Position numbers and translations under genes: made by a program | Assembly: GCA_022559845.1 (NCBI GenBank) | Contig: CM040117.1 | Location: 83,898,559-83,962,558, forward strand | Direction: 5' to 3' | Length of the DNA stretch: 64,000 nt | Source of the DNA: Amorphophallus konjac | Taxonomy: Eukaryota > Streptophyta > Magnoliopsida > Alismatales > Araceae | Part shown: positions 11,217 through 21,300 of the stretch, piece after piece | Position numbering within the stretch: position 1 is the stretch's first letter | How the letters are laid out: the number at the start of each line of letters is the position of its first letter | The notes under the pieces: generated by a model | What the model was told of the DNA's origin: nothing | Database searches by the model: none | The model's input: the letters and a program-made list of their open reading frames with translations, nothing else

Positions 11217-11462
11217 GGATAGAAAGGCCAATGAATGGACCGACTGAGATGATCAATGAACTGATGCGTCGACTCATCAGAAAGGAGGGGTCGACCCACC
11301 ACTGTTCAGACTCTGTAGACAGAGTGTAGACAGAACCAGGTAGAGCATATTATCTGACAATCATATGTACTGCACTCATTTACATGGTGAGACATGAATT
11401 AATCTAGAGATAGAAGATTGATTTATAGTGTGAGACATCATCAAAACCGTAGGGATGCAACA

Positions 11463-11478
11463 ATCTCCCCCTTTTTGA
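11463..11478 (-). other. Polypurine tract of element F
   Basis: The plus strand reads ATCTCCCCCTTTTTGA directly after the LTR end. On the minus strand this is the purine tract that primes plus-strand synthesis next to the 3' LTR. Confidence 0.65.
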
Positions 11479-12299
11479 TGATGGCAACACTATGAATCAA
11501 GCAATATCATAGCATATCAAGCAATTAACTGCAGCTTTAACAGGCAAAGCAAATTCAAAGCAAGTGCAAGCACAGACAAATTAAATACTACTGCAGAAGC
11601 ACTTCTTTCTCAAAAACCACTCCCCCACAGCTCACTCTCAGCTCTTTTCCTCACAAGACAAGTTATTTCCTTGGCTCAAGAACATATCTCCCCCAAGACT
11701 CATGATCTGATCTACTGATATTGCTAAACTTCTCTCCCCCTTTGACATCAGCAAAAGGAAATGCAGAATATATGAAAGTGCTGGAGACATGAGGACGAAG
11801 TGCAGTAACTGCTTAGTGCAGAAAGTCATGAGTAGGTTTTAAGAGAATAAGTGAGGTTCTAAACTCAAGTAAAGATTCTGTCAACTCCAGTACACAATTG
11901 AGACATAGAATGATAGAAAGGTTTATCAGCATACAAAGTGTATGATTTAGAGCAGGAGTTAACAAGTATGGCCTGGTATAGCTGAGCATTCAACTATCCT
12001 ACAAGACAGCAAGAGACAAATTCAGAGAGGTGTTCTCAAGATATTGAGGACAAACAATCCATTAGTTGCACAACAACAAGGAATTTTTGAGATGATTTTC
12101 AAGAAGATCAATGAGTAAGTTGGTGATTCACTCTTTTGACATTAGAGAGACACCTTGATTAGAGGCCTGAATCCCCAGTTACTAAGAGTGAGTACCTCAT
12201 TACTTCCCCCCCTTTTTTTATTAAGGAACAGAGTTAGTAACTGTGGCTTTTGACATGAGTAAACACCTTGATTAGAGGCCAGAGTCCCCAGTTACTCAC
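11479..12299 (-). other. Non-coding internal remnant of element F
   Basis: It contains further C-rich tracts (CTCCCCCTTTGACATC near 11733, CCCCCCTTTTTTTATT near 12208) and short repeated phrases (ACACCTTGATTAGAGGCC near 12150 and 12266). No coding domain is visible. It ends at the insertion point of element A; CTCAC (12295-12299) would be A's left target duplication. Confidence 0.5.
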
Positions 12300-13829
12300 T
12301 GTAGACACGCCATTTCTGACGTTACGATCAGTAAATCCCATATTGTACAGTAATGTCCTGAAGTGGCTTACATTTTCTTTTATTTGAGTGATTTCTGTAA
12401 TTATGGTTAAATTGCATTATTTTGTGAAAGGGAAAAAATTAAAATATGTGTCCATATAAAATAAATAAAAAGAGAAAAAATAAAATTCCAAAAAAAATGT
12501 GTGTAGTTGTGCTTACGTAAAAATAATATAATTGATTTTATTTAATAAATTTATTTTCATAAAATATAAATATATATATAAGTGATTAGTATATACATAA
12601 TATATTTATTAAAAAGCAAAAAATATAATAACCATAAATAATATATATATAAAAAGAAGCAAAAAAAGAAACAAGACAAATAAAAATAAACAAAACAAAC
12701 AAACATAAAAAATAAAAGATAATAAAAAATAATATTACCTACCCCATCTTATTCTCTCCCCATCCCTTTCTTCATTTATATTCTCTTCCCTCTCTCTCAC
12801 GTAACCCATTTTCTCTTCTCTGTTCTCTCCCTTGCTTCCACGGCAGTCCTCCCAATCCATCTCACTCTCATCTCATTCCCCACTCTCATTCTCCCACTTC
12901 CTCTCCGAAACCTAACAACCCACAGACCACTCCACCTCCCCCGGACACCCACGGCAACCCATCCGCACTCCCTCATCTCCTTGCGACACCGCTCCCCCTC
13001 GCCGACTGACCTCTCTCCCTCCACCTCCCGGCTGCCGCGTCCAACACCGGAAGACCCCCACCGTCGTCACCGTCATCCTCTTGGCCGCCCCCGTCGTCGT
13101 CCGTGTCCTCCTTGTATGCACCGCACCGCCCTCCACCGACCGCCCTCACGCGACCCTCCCTTCCTCTCTCTAGTCTGCCGCTGCACCCAACCTTCGTTGG
13201 ACGCCCTCCATCTCCACGCCAATCACTCCACCATCGCCGTTCCCGGCTGCCGCGTCCAAACCCCCACCGCGAGCCTGCGCAGCACACCCTGCATGCATCG
13301 CGCCACCTCCTGCTAACACCGCCGCTCCCTCACGTCCACGAACGCTCCCTCATAGTCGCTCCACGCCACCCGTTGCCGCCCTGCGCCTGCCACGCCTGCA
13401 GCTTCCTTCGCCGCCGCGACGCTACTACCGAAGCCGTCTGCAAGCCGTCGTTGACGGACTACCACCGCCGGACGCCTCCCCTCGATCTCCACGTCGCCAC
13501 CGACGCTCCTCCCCACCGCACACGCGCATGCCACCATCGTGCACCTGCAGCACCACCTCCGTCGTCAAGCCCGCCGCGCCCGGGAGCTCATCTCCACGTC
13601 GCCCACGTTGCCACCTCCGGCCGGCCACCTGCACCTCCACCGTGAGCACACCGTCACCCCCCGGCCACGTCCGCAGCGCCCCGCCTCCACCTCCACCTCC
13701 GCTCCCCACGCCAGGCGCACCTCTCTCTGCCGCGACATCACCGGGTCACCGTCGTCGTCCCACGCCGGCCGCTGCTCGCCGTCCGCCGTCGCCATCGGCC
13801 GCCCACAGCCGGCCTCCTTCTCTGCCCCC

Positions 13830-14510
13830 CCCTCTCCCTTGCGATCTCTCTCTCTCCTCTCTCGTTTCCTCTCTCTCCCTCTCCCTCTTCCCGTCTTATT
13901 TTCCTCCCCCCGTCGTGACCGCCGCGGTCGCGGCTCCCCCTCTCTCTCTTTCACTCCCTCTCTCTCTTCTCTCGCCGTTTCTCTCCTCCCTATCGCCGGA
14001 TCTCTCTCTCTCCCTCCTGCGTCTCTCTCTCATTCTCTCTCCCTCCGTCTCTCATCTTTCTCTCTTCCTCTCTCTTCCTCCCCCTCTCTCCGTCTCGCGC
14101 TCTCTCTCTCCTCCCGATCGCGATCTCTCCCTCTCTCCTCTTCTCTCTTCCTCCACCCCCTCTCTCTTCATTTGTTTTATTTTTTTATTCTCTTCTCTCT
14201 CTTCTCTTCCCCCTCTCTTTTCTCTGTCGCGTCCCCCCCTCTCTTTTCTCTCCCTCTTTCTCTCTCTCTCAACCGCTCTCTCTTTCTCTCCCCCACCCTC
14301 TCTCTACTTCTCTCTCTAACTCCCCCTCTTCCTCTCCCTCTCGATCTCTCCCCCTCTCCCATTTTTTATTTTTTTTTATCCTCTCTCTTACCTTCTCTCC
14401 CCCTCTCGATCTTTCTCTCTTATTTTTTTTCATTTTTTATCCTCTCCCCCTCACTATCTCTCTCTCCCGTTAACTCTCTCCCTCTCCCCTTTTTATGTAT
14501 ATAAGATATA
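13830..14510 (+). repeat. Polypyrimidine CTCTCTCC-rich tract
   Basis: Nearly pure C/T strand, a degenerate CTCTCTCTCC microsatellite within the A LTR. The long Ser/Leu/Pro frames here in all registers are a composition artefact. Confidence 0.8.
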
Positions 14511-15464
14511 TATGTATATATATATATATAGTATAGATATTCTGAAAATACAGTAATTATATAGTATATACAGATTGAACATATAATATTTACTATTATT
14601 CATGTATATATTTATTAAATATATATATATTTTCCTCTTATTTTTCTCTTATATGTTTATTTTTTATGTATATCTACCACATATATACATAACTTAAGGC
14701 TTTAAGAAAAACCTTAAAAAAAGAGTTTTCTCTCTCCCTTTCTCGCCTTCTTCCTCAAATTTTCGTTCTTTTATTTCGACCAGTTTACATATGTTTATAT
14801 ATGTTTGTATTTACGTATATGTCAAATATCTTTAATATGTCTAAGTATATGTTTATGTAAATATATTTATCATTCATATGTATATGCTTGTGTGTGTGTG
14901 TTTTTATGTCCGGCTTAACTAGTTTCTGAAGTCCGCTCTGAAGTCCTTCGGTCATGCTGTGCTCGTGATATTGAAGCCCTTCTCAAAGCTCGTCGTCGGT
15001 CTTCCCTGATAAGCTTTTCTCCCACTTATTTTTATTCAGTTAGTTAATTATATTGCATGCATCATTTAGCATATGTGCCATGCCTTTCTCTTCGAGAGGG
15101 CCTCCCTTGTGAGTGTCTTTGTGTTTGTGCATTTCATCATGACATTCTCCTACCTTTTAGTTCTAAAGGGGTTTTAAACACACCAACCAGGTACGTGTTC
15201 GTTTATGTTATTTACAGTTTCATTACCTAAGGATTGGTACTATACCACCGTCGTTCTCACCAACCAGTTTTCCTCTGTTTGTTCTTTGTGTAAGGGTAAC
15301 CAGTTAAAGGCCCTCTTCTTCGGCCTGTCGAAAGAAGAGGAAGAAGGAACCCACGCAATTCCCGCGTCAAAGGTAAAAGCGATCAATCCACTCGGGACCC
15401 TCGGTCCCTGGCGATCACAACACTCTAACGCGCGCTCCATTTTGATCATCTTTGTTTTAATAAC

Positions 15465-16345
15465 ACCCGCGGAGAGTTGCTTCCCGCAGCGGTTATCTTC
15501 TTCTGTCTCTGACCTCACCCGCGCGGAGGATTATTCCCCGCGGCGGTTTCTGTGATTTACTTTCTGTATATCTAATTCCTAACTGGTGCGGTGGGTCACC
15601 TCCCGCGACCGTTTCCATTTCAGCATTTTATTTTCTGCACTTTACTTTCTAACTCCTAACTATTTAATTTCAGCATTCCCCTATCATCGCTTTAAAATCC
15701 CGTGGAGATCAACATCTCGCGGCGGTTTATTTGATCCATTTTCCTTTCCTGTCACATATACTTATATTATAGTAAAGACCCCTCAGAGGCCACAGTCTCG
15801 TGGTGGTTATATATATATATATATATTATATATTTATGTCACATTAAAGACCCCTCAGAGGCCAAGCTCGTGGTGGTTTATATATAATATATATATATAT
15901 ATATATATTTATATTATTTATGTCGCATTAAAAACCCCGCAGAGGCCACAGTCTCGTGGTGGTTTCTATATATATTTATATACTTATACTTATTATTTAT
16001 GTCATAATAAAAATCCCGCAGAGGCCACAGTCTCGTGGTGGTTTATATATTTATATACTTATATTTATTATCTATGTTATAGTAAAAATCCCGCAGAGGC
16101 CAATGTCTCGTGGTGGAGTGTATATATATTTATATTTATTATTTATAATGCATTAAAAACCCCGCAGAGGCCAATGTCTCGTGGTGGTATATATATATAC
16201 TTTTTATTTATTATTTATATTGCTTTAAAAATCCCGTAAGGCCAATGTCTCGCGGTGGTTTCTAGATGTACATATATTAATTACTGCTCATATTGCAATA
16301 TTGTTGTTAAAACCCCGCAAAGACCAATGTCCTGCGGTGGTGTGC
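15465..16345 (+). repeat. 9-12 tandem units with core CCCGCAGAGGCCA...GTCTCGTGGTGGTTT
   Basis: Nine clear units begin near 15698, 15778, 15849, 15934, 16011, 16088, 16157, 16229 and 16312 (period ~70-80 bp), with three more divergent ones at about 15465, 15519 and 15589. Each has a GC-rich core of about 35 bp whose ends (AAACCCCGC and GTGGTGGTTT) are imperfectly complementary, followed by a TATATATTTAT-type spacer. Confidence 0.8.
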
Positions 16346-16755
16346 TTTTATTCATATTGTTCTTGTAACTGTTCGAGGAGTGATATATCGTTACAATTTC
16401 CGAGTCTACGTGTCTTCCCGCCTGTCAAATTCTATTACGTAGAGTCCCAGGACTCGAATTCGGTATCTGAAAAGCTGCTCTCGGAACGGTGGGTTACGCC
16501 TATCGGGAAGGGGTTCAGTTTGCCCGAGAGGGTCTTCGGACCCCTATCTCCGCCATGTACCGGAGTTCGGTCAGTGTAAATTCTTTCTGTCTCCATTAGA
16601 GTGTCATTTATATGTTGTACTTGTCCACCGTTCTTTCATATCCCCTATAGCGCGCGTTTCATTATTTTGTCCTCATTTCTTTCACCCTTTATTACTCAGA
16701 AAGGGAGAAACCCCATCTCTCTCTCTCAGTCCACCACGTGACGCGTTCACATCTC

Positions 16756-16773
16756 TGGCGATCACGGTGGGAC
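16756..16773 (+). other. Primer binding site, element A
   Basis: TGGCGATCACGGTGGGAC lies four bases after the LTR end. The same 18 bases lie three bases after the LTR of element B. It starts TGG, the complement of a tRNA CCA end; which tRNA was not identified. Confidence 0.65.
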
Positions 16774-16806
16774 CTGCTTTTGCTTTTATGGTTACCCACA
16801 AGCTTT

Positions 16807-17226
16807 CGGCACCTACGTGTGCCCCTCCTTTTGACACCCATGTGTGCCCCCCTTTTCGGCACCCACGTGTGCCCTTCCCTATTGCGCCCACGTGCGCCCA
16901 CTCCCCTCGTGCACCTCGTGCACTCCCCCGGTCATTTGTGGTTACTTGAGAGGTTAACGTTGTCTCGTGCACCACGTGCATTTCTCCTCCATTTGGCACC
17001 CACATGTGCCCCTTCTCCTCCATTCGGCACCCACGTGTGCCCCTCCATTCGGCACCCACGAGTGCCCCTCCATTCGGCACCCACGTGTGCCCCTTCTCCT
17101 CCATTCGGCACCCACGTGTGCCCTTCCATCTGCCCCTCTTGTTTCCCTCTATTTGGCATCCTCGTGCCCCGCTCCTTATTGCGCCCACGTGCGCTACGTC
17201 ATTCCCCTCGTGCACTACGTGCACCC
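16807..17226 (+). repeat. Leader hairpin array, ~14 copies of GGCACCCACGTGTGCCC
   Basis: Copies at about 16807, 16833, 16858, 16884, 16908, 16966, 16995, 17026, 17050, 17075, 17106, 17154, 17182 and 17209. Several differ only by compensating changes that keep the dyad (GCGCCCACGTGCGCCC, GTGCACCTCGTGCAC). The array lies directly 3' of the primer site. Confidence 0.8.
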
Positions 17227-17461
17227 TTAGAGCCCCTTTCTCTTTTTTTTCAAGTGATCTACGTGTCTCGGAAAGAGGAACGGTTGTATCCTACTCCATC
17301 TGTTTATTGCTTTTATATCTCTGTTATATCATTGTGATTATCTCTGTTCTATTTGTGTGTTTATCTCTGGTATTTGTGTGTTATACATCTTTTATTCAGC
17401 ACTGCATTTCATGCATTTACCCCTTTTCTTTTCTTTCTTTTACTTATTTAAGGATTAACCC

Positions 17462-17660
17462 CTCTCGGTGAAGGAAGGACTCTCCGTCGGGAATTCCTCT
17501 CGACGGACTAGGATCTCCTCCATTGAGACCTCCGTAAGTCCCCGACAGCGAAGGATTCCCTCTTCGTTCACTGGGCTGGTTGTACCACTGAAGTACCCCG
17601 GAGTTAGTTACCTATTCGTGGTGAGACGAGTGCCCCTAGCTGACACGGCGGTAAAACAAA
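17462..17660 (+). other. Conserved leader block shared with element B
   Basis: GAGACCTCCGTAAGTCCCCG, GGATTCCCTC, GGGCTGGTTGTACC and GAAGTACC(CC)GGAGTT occur in the same order as at 26250-26340 in element B, while the flanking leader has diverged. This suggests a functional RNA element such as a packaging signal. 17661-17943 is A-rich with no feature seen. Confidence 0.5.
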
Positions 17661-17943
17661 GTACAATTAGGGTCCCTCCTACTAGGTGTGAATTTTATAT
17701 TTGTTAAAATCAAAAAAAAAGAAAAATCAAAAATCAAAAAAATTAAGTAAATTAAAACACAAAAAAAAGGTTAAAACAAAAACAAAAAAAATGGCGTAAG
17801 ATCATCCACTTGTCTGTTAATCTCTGATACTTGTTTGCTAGTGTATGCATTTACGCTCTGGTAAAATTACAGGAATGGCTCACGACTCATCCGAAGAGAA
17901 TCAATCAGGTCGTGGTCAGTAAGTTGACCCATGCGTCCATGCA

Positions 17944-20900
17944 ATGGACTCAGGCCCTTCCCGTGAGACCTCACAGGAGGTCCCCACTGTTCCACGGGAA
18001 ATTTCTCCACCCCAGGACATCTTCTCCCTATTGGGTGTCCTCACCACTACACAGCTCAGCCCTGAGCAACTTCTGGTCTTTCAGGCCGTTTTAAAGGGGA
18101 AATCTATTTCTCTCTCTTCTCAGGAGTCGACTCCGGCTCCTACATCCTACCAACAGCCGCTCCAGGCTACTGCATCTCCATCACATGTATATGTCACTCC
18201 CTCTTCTTCGCTTCAAGGGCAGGCGAGTCAACAGTCCGCCTCTTACCAATTTCCCCCTCCACAATCTCAAGCCCCTGTCATCCTTCATACGGTACCCCAA
18301 ACGGGTCTGTCCACTGGTGGGCTGTCATACCCCTCTGGTTCAGGGTTCCTTTCTCAGGCCTCAACAAGGCCTCTTTCGCCTCAGTGGCAGGCCCAATCTT
18401 CGCTCTCTTTTCCTCACCCCTCATGGCCCCAAAATTTGTCTGCCCCTCCTACCCTGGTCCGACCGGGTCACTCTATGGGAGAGCCTTGCTCCACTTCTCT
18501 TTCAAGCCCTCCATGTCATGCCACCCCTCCAATGCCCCAAGCTCAACTTTCTACTTCACAAGTCACACCTCTCCAACAAGCTCTCATCAACAAAGTTGAT
18601 CAAATCGAGGAAGAGTTAAAGGAGCTCACAATTCTGCTATCACCTCCTCCTCCTCAAGTCAACCCCCTTCACGCTAAAATCGCTGAAATAGATAAGGAGT
18701 GGAAAAAGGCAAGAGATGAGTATGAGCAAGAGCTTCTTTCAAGTCGTTACGATCAAATGGATACCGTCTACCCATCACTCATTCATCACGCTAATTCATA
18801 TGACCCTCCATCTCCACATTCATATCCATATACGCAAAATCCTCCACACCAATATACATCACCTCCCCTTATTAATACGCCGCAACCATGGCATCCATTT
18901 GAATTTGATCATTATGGAGAAGTGGAAATGGCACATGATGAGATTTCTCAAGATTTTGAAGAATCTGCACCCATTCTGAGGCTTCTTCGTTCCTTCCCTC
19001 TTCCACCACCACCAGAAGAGCCCTTTGATCAGGATGAAGTCACTGCTGCACCTATTCCTAGTTTTCTTCGTTCTTTCCCTCTTCCACCACCACCAGAAGA
19101 CTCATATGCTCAGGATGAAGTCACTGATTCTACCCCTACCTACGAGACATCATGGCATTATGACGATGGGTCAATGCACCAGCAACCCGCGTCAACGTAC
19201 CATGAGTCTCCCATTGTCCCTACCCCTACCTATGAGACATCGTGGTGTTACGATGACGGGTCCGTATCCCAACAACCCGCATCAATACACCATGAATCGC
19301 CCCCTACTCTGAACTCCTTGCGTACCACCAAAACTCGACGCTTCCTGCGCACCAAGTCTCCTACTGTTACCCCTCTAACTACACAAGTAACCCCCATACC
19401 ATCAGCCTCCATTGAGCCTCCAGTTAACCCTTGTCCCCAACCCAGTAACCTTCCACTGCCCTCACCTAAGGCCTCCACCATCCCTATAACCCCTTGTCCC
19501 CAACCTATTCATGTTCTTCCACGTGATCCCTTACCTAAACCCGTGATTAACCCTGAGCATGGCCCATCTATTTTTGCACCCGAGCCAACCTCATCTGCTT
19601 CCGAGCAAGGGGAGAAGCTCGTCGTGTTTCAACCTTCACCTACCTTTCCTACAATCCCTTTCATTGAACCTTTATTACCCGCTGAGCCCATTGCCTTCAT
19701 CTCGCCTCCGTCACTTAAGGCTTCCACCATCCCTATAACTTCAAACCTAACCCCTCTTACTCCTCCACTTGACCCCTTACCCAAACCCCTGATTAGTCCT
19801 GAGCAGGGTCCATCTATTTTTGCACCCGAGCTAACCTCGTCTGCTCCCGAGCAGCAGGAGAAACTCGTCGTGTTTCAACCTCCACTTACCCTTCCTATAG
19901 CCCCCATCGTTGAATCTCTATTACCCGTTCAGTCTGTTGTTTCCATCTCACTTCCTCCCATCACCTCTCGGAGTGGGTGTATTCCTATAAATACATGTGC
20001 CAAAGATGATGATCAAGAACCGGACAAGAAGAATTTGGTTACGGCTATGCCATTCAAAATTCAAGATTTTATATGCCGAATGCCGATTCGCGTTCTTGTG
20101 TCGGTTATTTTTGAGAAGCCCGAATCTCCATCTCCACCAATATTCATCAAAAAGGACTCTCAGGAATTGGTGCTAAGTAAATCAACGGCCAAAACGATAG
20201 CGGTCACGTTACTCATTGGCCAACATTCTTTCACGGCTCTCATTACCCCTTGTTCCGTCATAGTGCAAATGGCCAATCAAAAGAAGGGGTTCTCCTCGAG
20301 CATAATAATGACACGTTCTACTGCCGAGGAGATGATGAATTCTATGCTCAAGGTCGGGTTAGGTCACTCCTTGTTGGAAGTCTTTGACGTTTTGTCTACT
20401 CCCCACCAACTTCCATGCAAAGGGCACACGCCTGTGCTACCAATCACATTCACGCAGGATATTCCAATGGCCCTTACCAATGCCCCAAACATGAAGCTTC
20501 TTATGCCAAACATCGAACTTCCAATAATAGACACCATTCGTCTATCAAGGGAGTTATTTCTCAAGGAGCTATTTCATGTTAAGATCCTTACTTCACAAGC
20601 AGAACTCTCAAAATTTTGCTATCATCATTTGCCAAGAGAGTTGCCGTTCGCTTTTGAACGTTCAAGGGGTCTTATTAAAAGTCCGTCAAATGAGAACCTG
20701 TGGGCCCTGACCGCACCGATTAAGCCGGTTAGTCAGAGAAAGATGAGGCCGTCTGTTTGGGCACATCATTGGGATCGGTCTGCGAACCCAAGAGGCCGAG
20801 AAGTTATGTTGAAGGTTGAGAGGTCGTCCTGTGAGAGAGTATCCACCAGGAAGAAAGGAAAGCATAAAGTGAAACTTAAGGGCGAGAAATCCCATGTTGA

Positions 20901-21300
20901 GGAGCCATCTTGTAGCCCATCTACTTCATATCCCATTCCATCACTGCTTATGCTGTTATTCAGCTTCTTTTTAGGGGTAATCTATTGGCTAAGGGGACAC
21001 GTTCCATCATCTAGATCTACGCAATCAAGCACCTCCTCTGTTCTAGGGTCTTTGGACCCTCACATTCAACCCCCTCCGGAGCCTCCGGATCCTTACCTTC
21101 CACCTCGTCCGGAATCTCCGGACCCCTATATTCATCTTCGTCCGGAACCTCTGGACCCCTCCCTGTTTAATTCCACGTCTTTATCCACCTTCTATCCTCG
21201 TCTGGAGCCCCCGGACCCCTCCATGTTTAATCCTCTGTCTTTATCCATCTCTCATCCCCCTCCGGAGCTTCCGGACCCTTACCTTCCACCTTGTCCGTAA
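17944..21300 (+). CDS. Element A ORF: gag-like N-end, long Pro-rich region, unknown domain, one membrane segment
   Basis: An uninterrupted frame of 1118 codons from ATG at 17944. Residues ~20-60 (FSLLGVLTTTQLSPEQLLVF, then LKGKS) match the gag N-end of element B (LIQALSQLDDSQRQAIQAAL, then LKGKS). Residues ~70-640 are Pro/Ser/Thr-rich with internal duplications (LRSFPLPPPPE twice, PTYETSW twice, GPSIFAPE twice). Residues ~690-930 form a non-repetitive region with no recognised domain. A Lys-rich patch (RKKGKHKVKLKGEK) is followed by a hydrophobic segment (SLLMLLFSFFLGVIYWL, about 1000-1020) and then PPEPPDP repeats to the stop. RetroGag core, zinc knuckle, DTG protease and YVDD are all absent. 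This may be a structural or envelope-like protein or a drifting remnant; the long intact frame favours recent selection or youth. Confidence 0.6.
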   Translation: MDSGPSRETSQEVPTVPREISPPQDIFSLLGVLTTTQLSPEQLLVFQAVLKGKSISLSSQESTPAPTSYQQPLQATASPSHVYVTPSSSLQGQASQQSASYQFPPPQSQAPVILHTVPQTGLSTGGLSYPSGSGFLSQASTRPLSPQWQAQSSLSFPHPSWPQNLSAPPTLVRPGHSMGEPCSTSLSSPPCHATPPMPQAQLSTSQVTPLQQALINKVDQIEEELKELTILLSPPPPQVNPLHAKIAEIDKEWKKARDEYEQELLSSRYDQMDTVYPSLIHHANSYDPPSPHSYPYTQNPPHQYTSPPLINTPQPWHPFEFDHYGEVEMAHDEISQDFEESAPILRLLRSFPLPPPPEEPFDQDEVTAAPIPSFLRSFPLPPPPEDSYAQDEVTDSTPTYETSWHYDDGSMHQQPASTYHESPIVPTPTYETSWCYDDGSVSQQPASIHHESPPTLNSLRTTKTRRFLRTKSPTVTPLTTQVTPIPSASIEPPVNPCPQPSNLPLPSPKASTIPITPCPQPIHVLPRDPLPKPVINPEHGPSIFAPEPTSSASEQGEKLVVFQPSPTFPTIPFIEPLLPAEPIAFISPPSLKASTIPITSNLTPLTPPLDPLPKPLISPEQGPSIFAPELTSSAPEQQEKLVVFQPPLTLPIAPIVESLLPVQSVVSISLPPITSRSGCIPINTCAKDDDQEPDKKNLVTAMPFKIQDFICRMPIRVLVSVIFEKPESPSPPIFIKKDSQELVLSKSTAKTIAVTLLIGQHSFTALITPCSVIVQMANQKKGFSSSIIMTRSTAEEMMNSMLKVGLGHSLLEVFDVLSTPHQLPCKGHTPVLPITFTQDIPMALTNAPNMKLLMPNIELPIIDTIRLSRELFLKELFHVKILTSQAELSKFCYHHLPRELPFAFERSRGLIKSPSNENLWALTAPIKPVSQRKMRPSVWAHHWDRSANPRGREVMLKVERSSCERVSTRKKGKHKVKLKGEKSHVEEPSCSPSTSYPIPSLLMLLFSFFLGVIYWLRGHVPSSRSTQSSTSSVLGSLDPHIQPPPEPPDPYLPPRPESPDPYIHLRPEPLDPSLFNSTSLSTFYPRLEPPDPSMFNPLSLSISHPPPELPDPYLPPCP

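Larger units (their letters stand above)
8708..11462 (-). repeat. Long LTR (2755 bp) of element F
   Basis: The plus-strand ends are TGTTAGCGCAGC at 8708 and GGATGCAACA at 11462, i.e. TG...CA in element orientation. U5/R lies on the left, with a GGTGGTTCGATTGTAGTCC / CTACATCCACCCCTCACTCC block typical of plant copia LTRs. U3 lies on the right and holds a dense short-motif array. Confidence 0.65.
8708..12299 (-). mobile_element. Element F: 3' part of a Ty1/copia (SIRE-like) element, minus strand
   Basis: It consists of one long LTR (8708-11462), a polypurine tract on the minus strand immediately beside it, and about 0.84 kb of non-coding internal sequence. The internal part is cut by insertion of element A at 12300. 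Orientation follows from the polypurine tract and the minus-strand TATA. No pol coding sequence remains in the window. The CTCCCCCTTT(T/G)-type tracts resemble those of element D, which is clearly SIRE-like. Confidence 0.7.
12300..16751 (+). repeat. 5' LTR of element A (~4.45 kb)
   Basis: Starts TGTAGACACGCC at 12300 and ends GCGTTCACA at 16751, four bases before the primer site. It contains AT-rich sequence (12380-12740), a pyrimidine-rich and C-rich stretch (12760-14510), TA-rich sequence (14510-14900), a block homologous to the last ~400 bp of the element B LTR (from about 15150), and tandem repeats (15465-16345). The length rests on start, end and primer-site logic, because no second copy of this longer version is in the window. 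Confidence 0.6.

Noticed and set aside
13103..14504. Long overlapping Ser/Pro/Leu-rich ORFs
   Set aside because: All registers of a pyrimidine-rich tract are open on the + strand; no domain and no codon structure.
16682..17471. Several overlapping frames with repeated THVCP or HTWVPNGG
   Set aside because: Translations of the GGCACCCACGTGTGCCC hairpin array in different frames; a non-coding leader explains them better.
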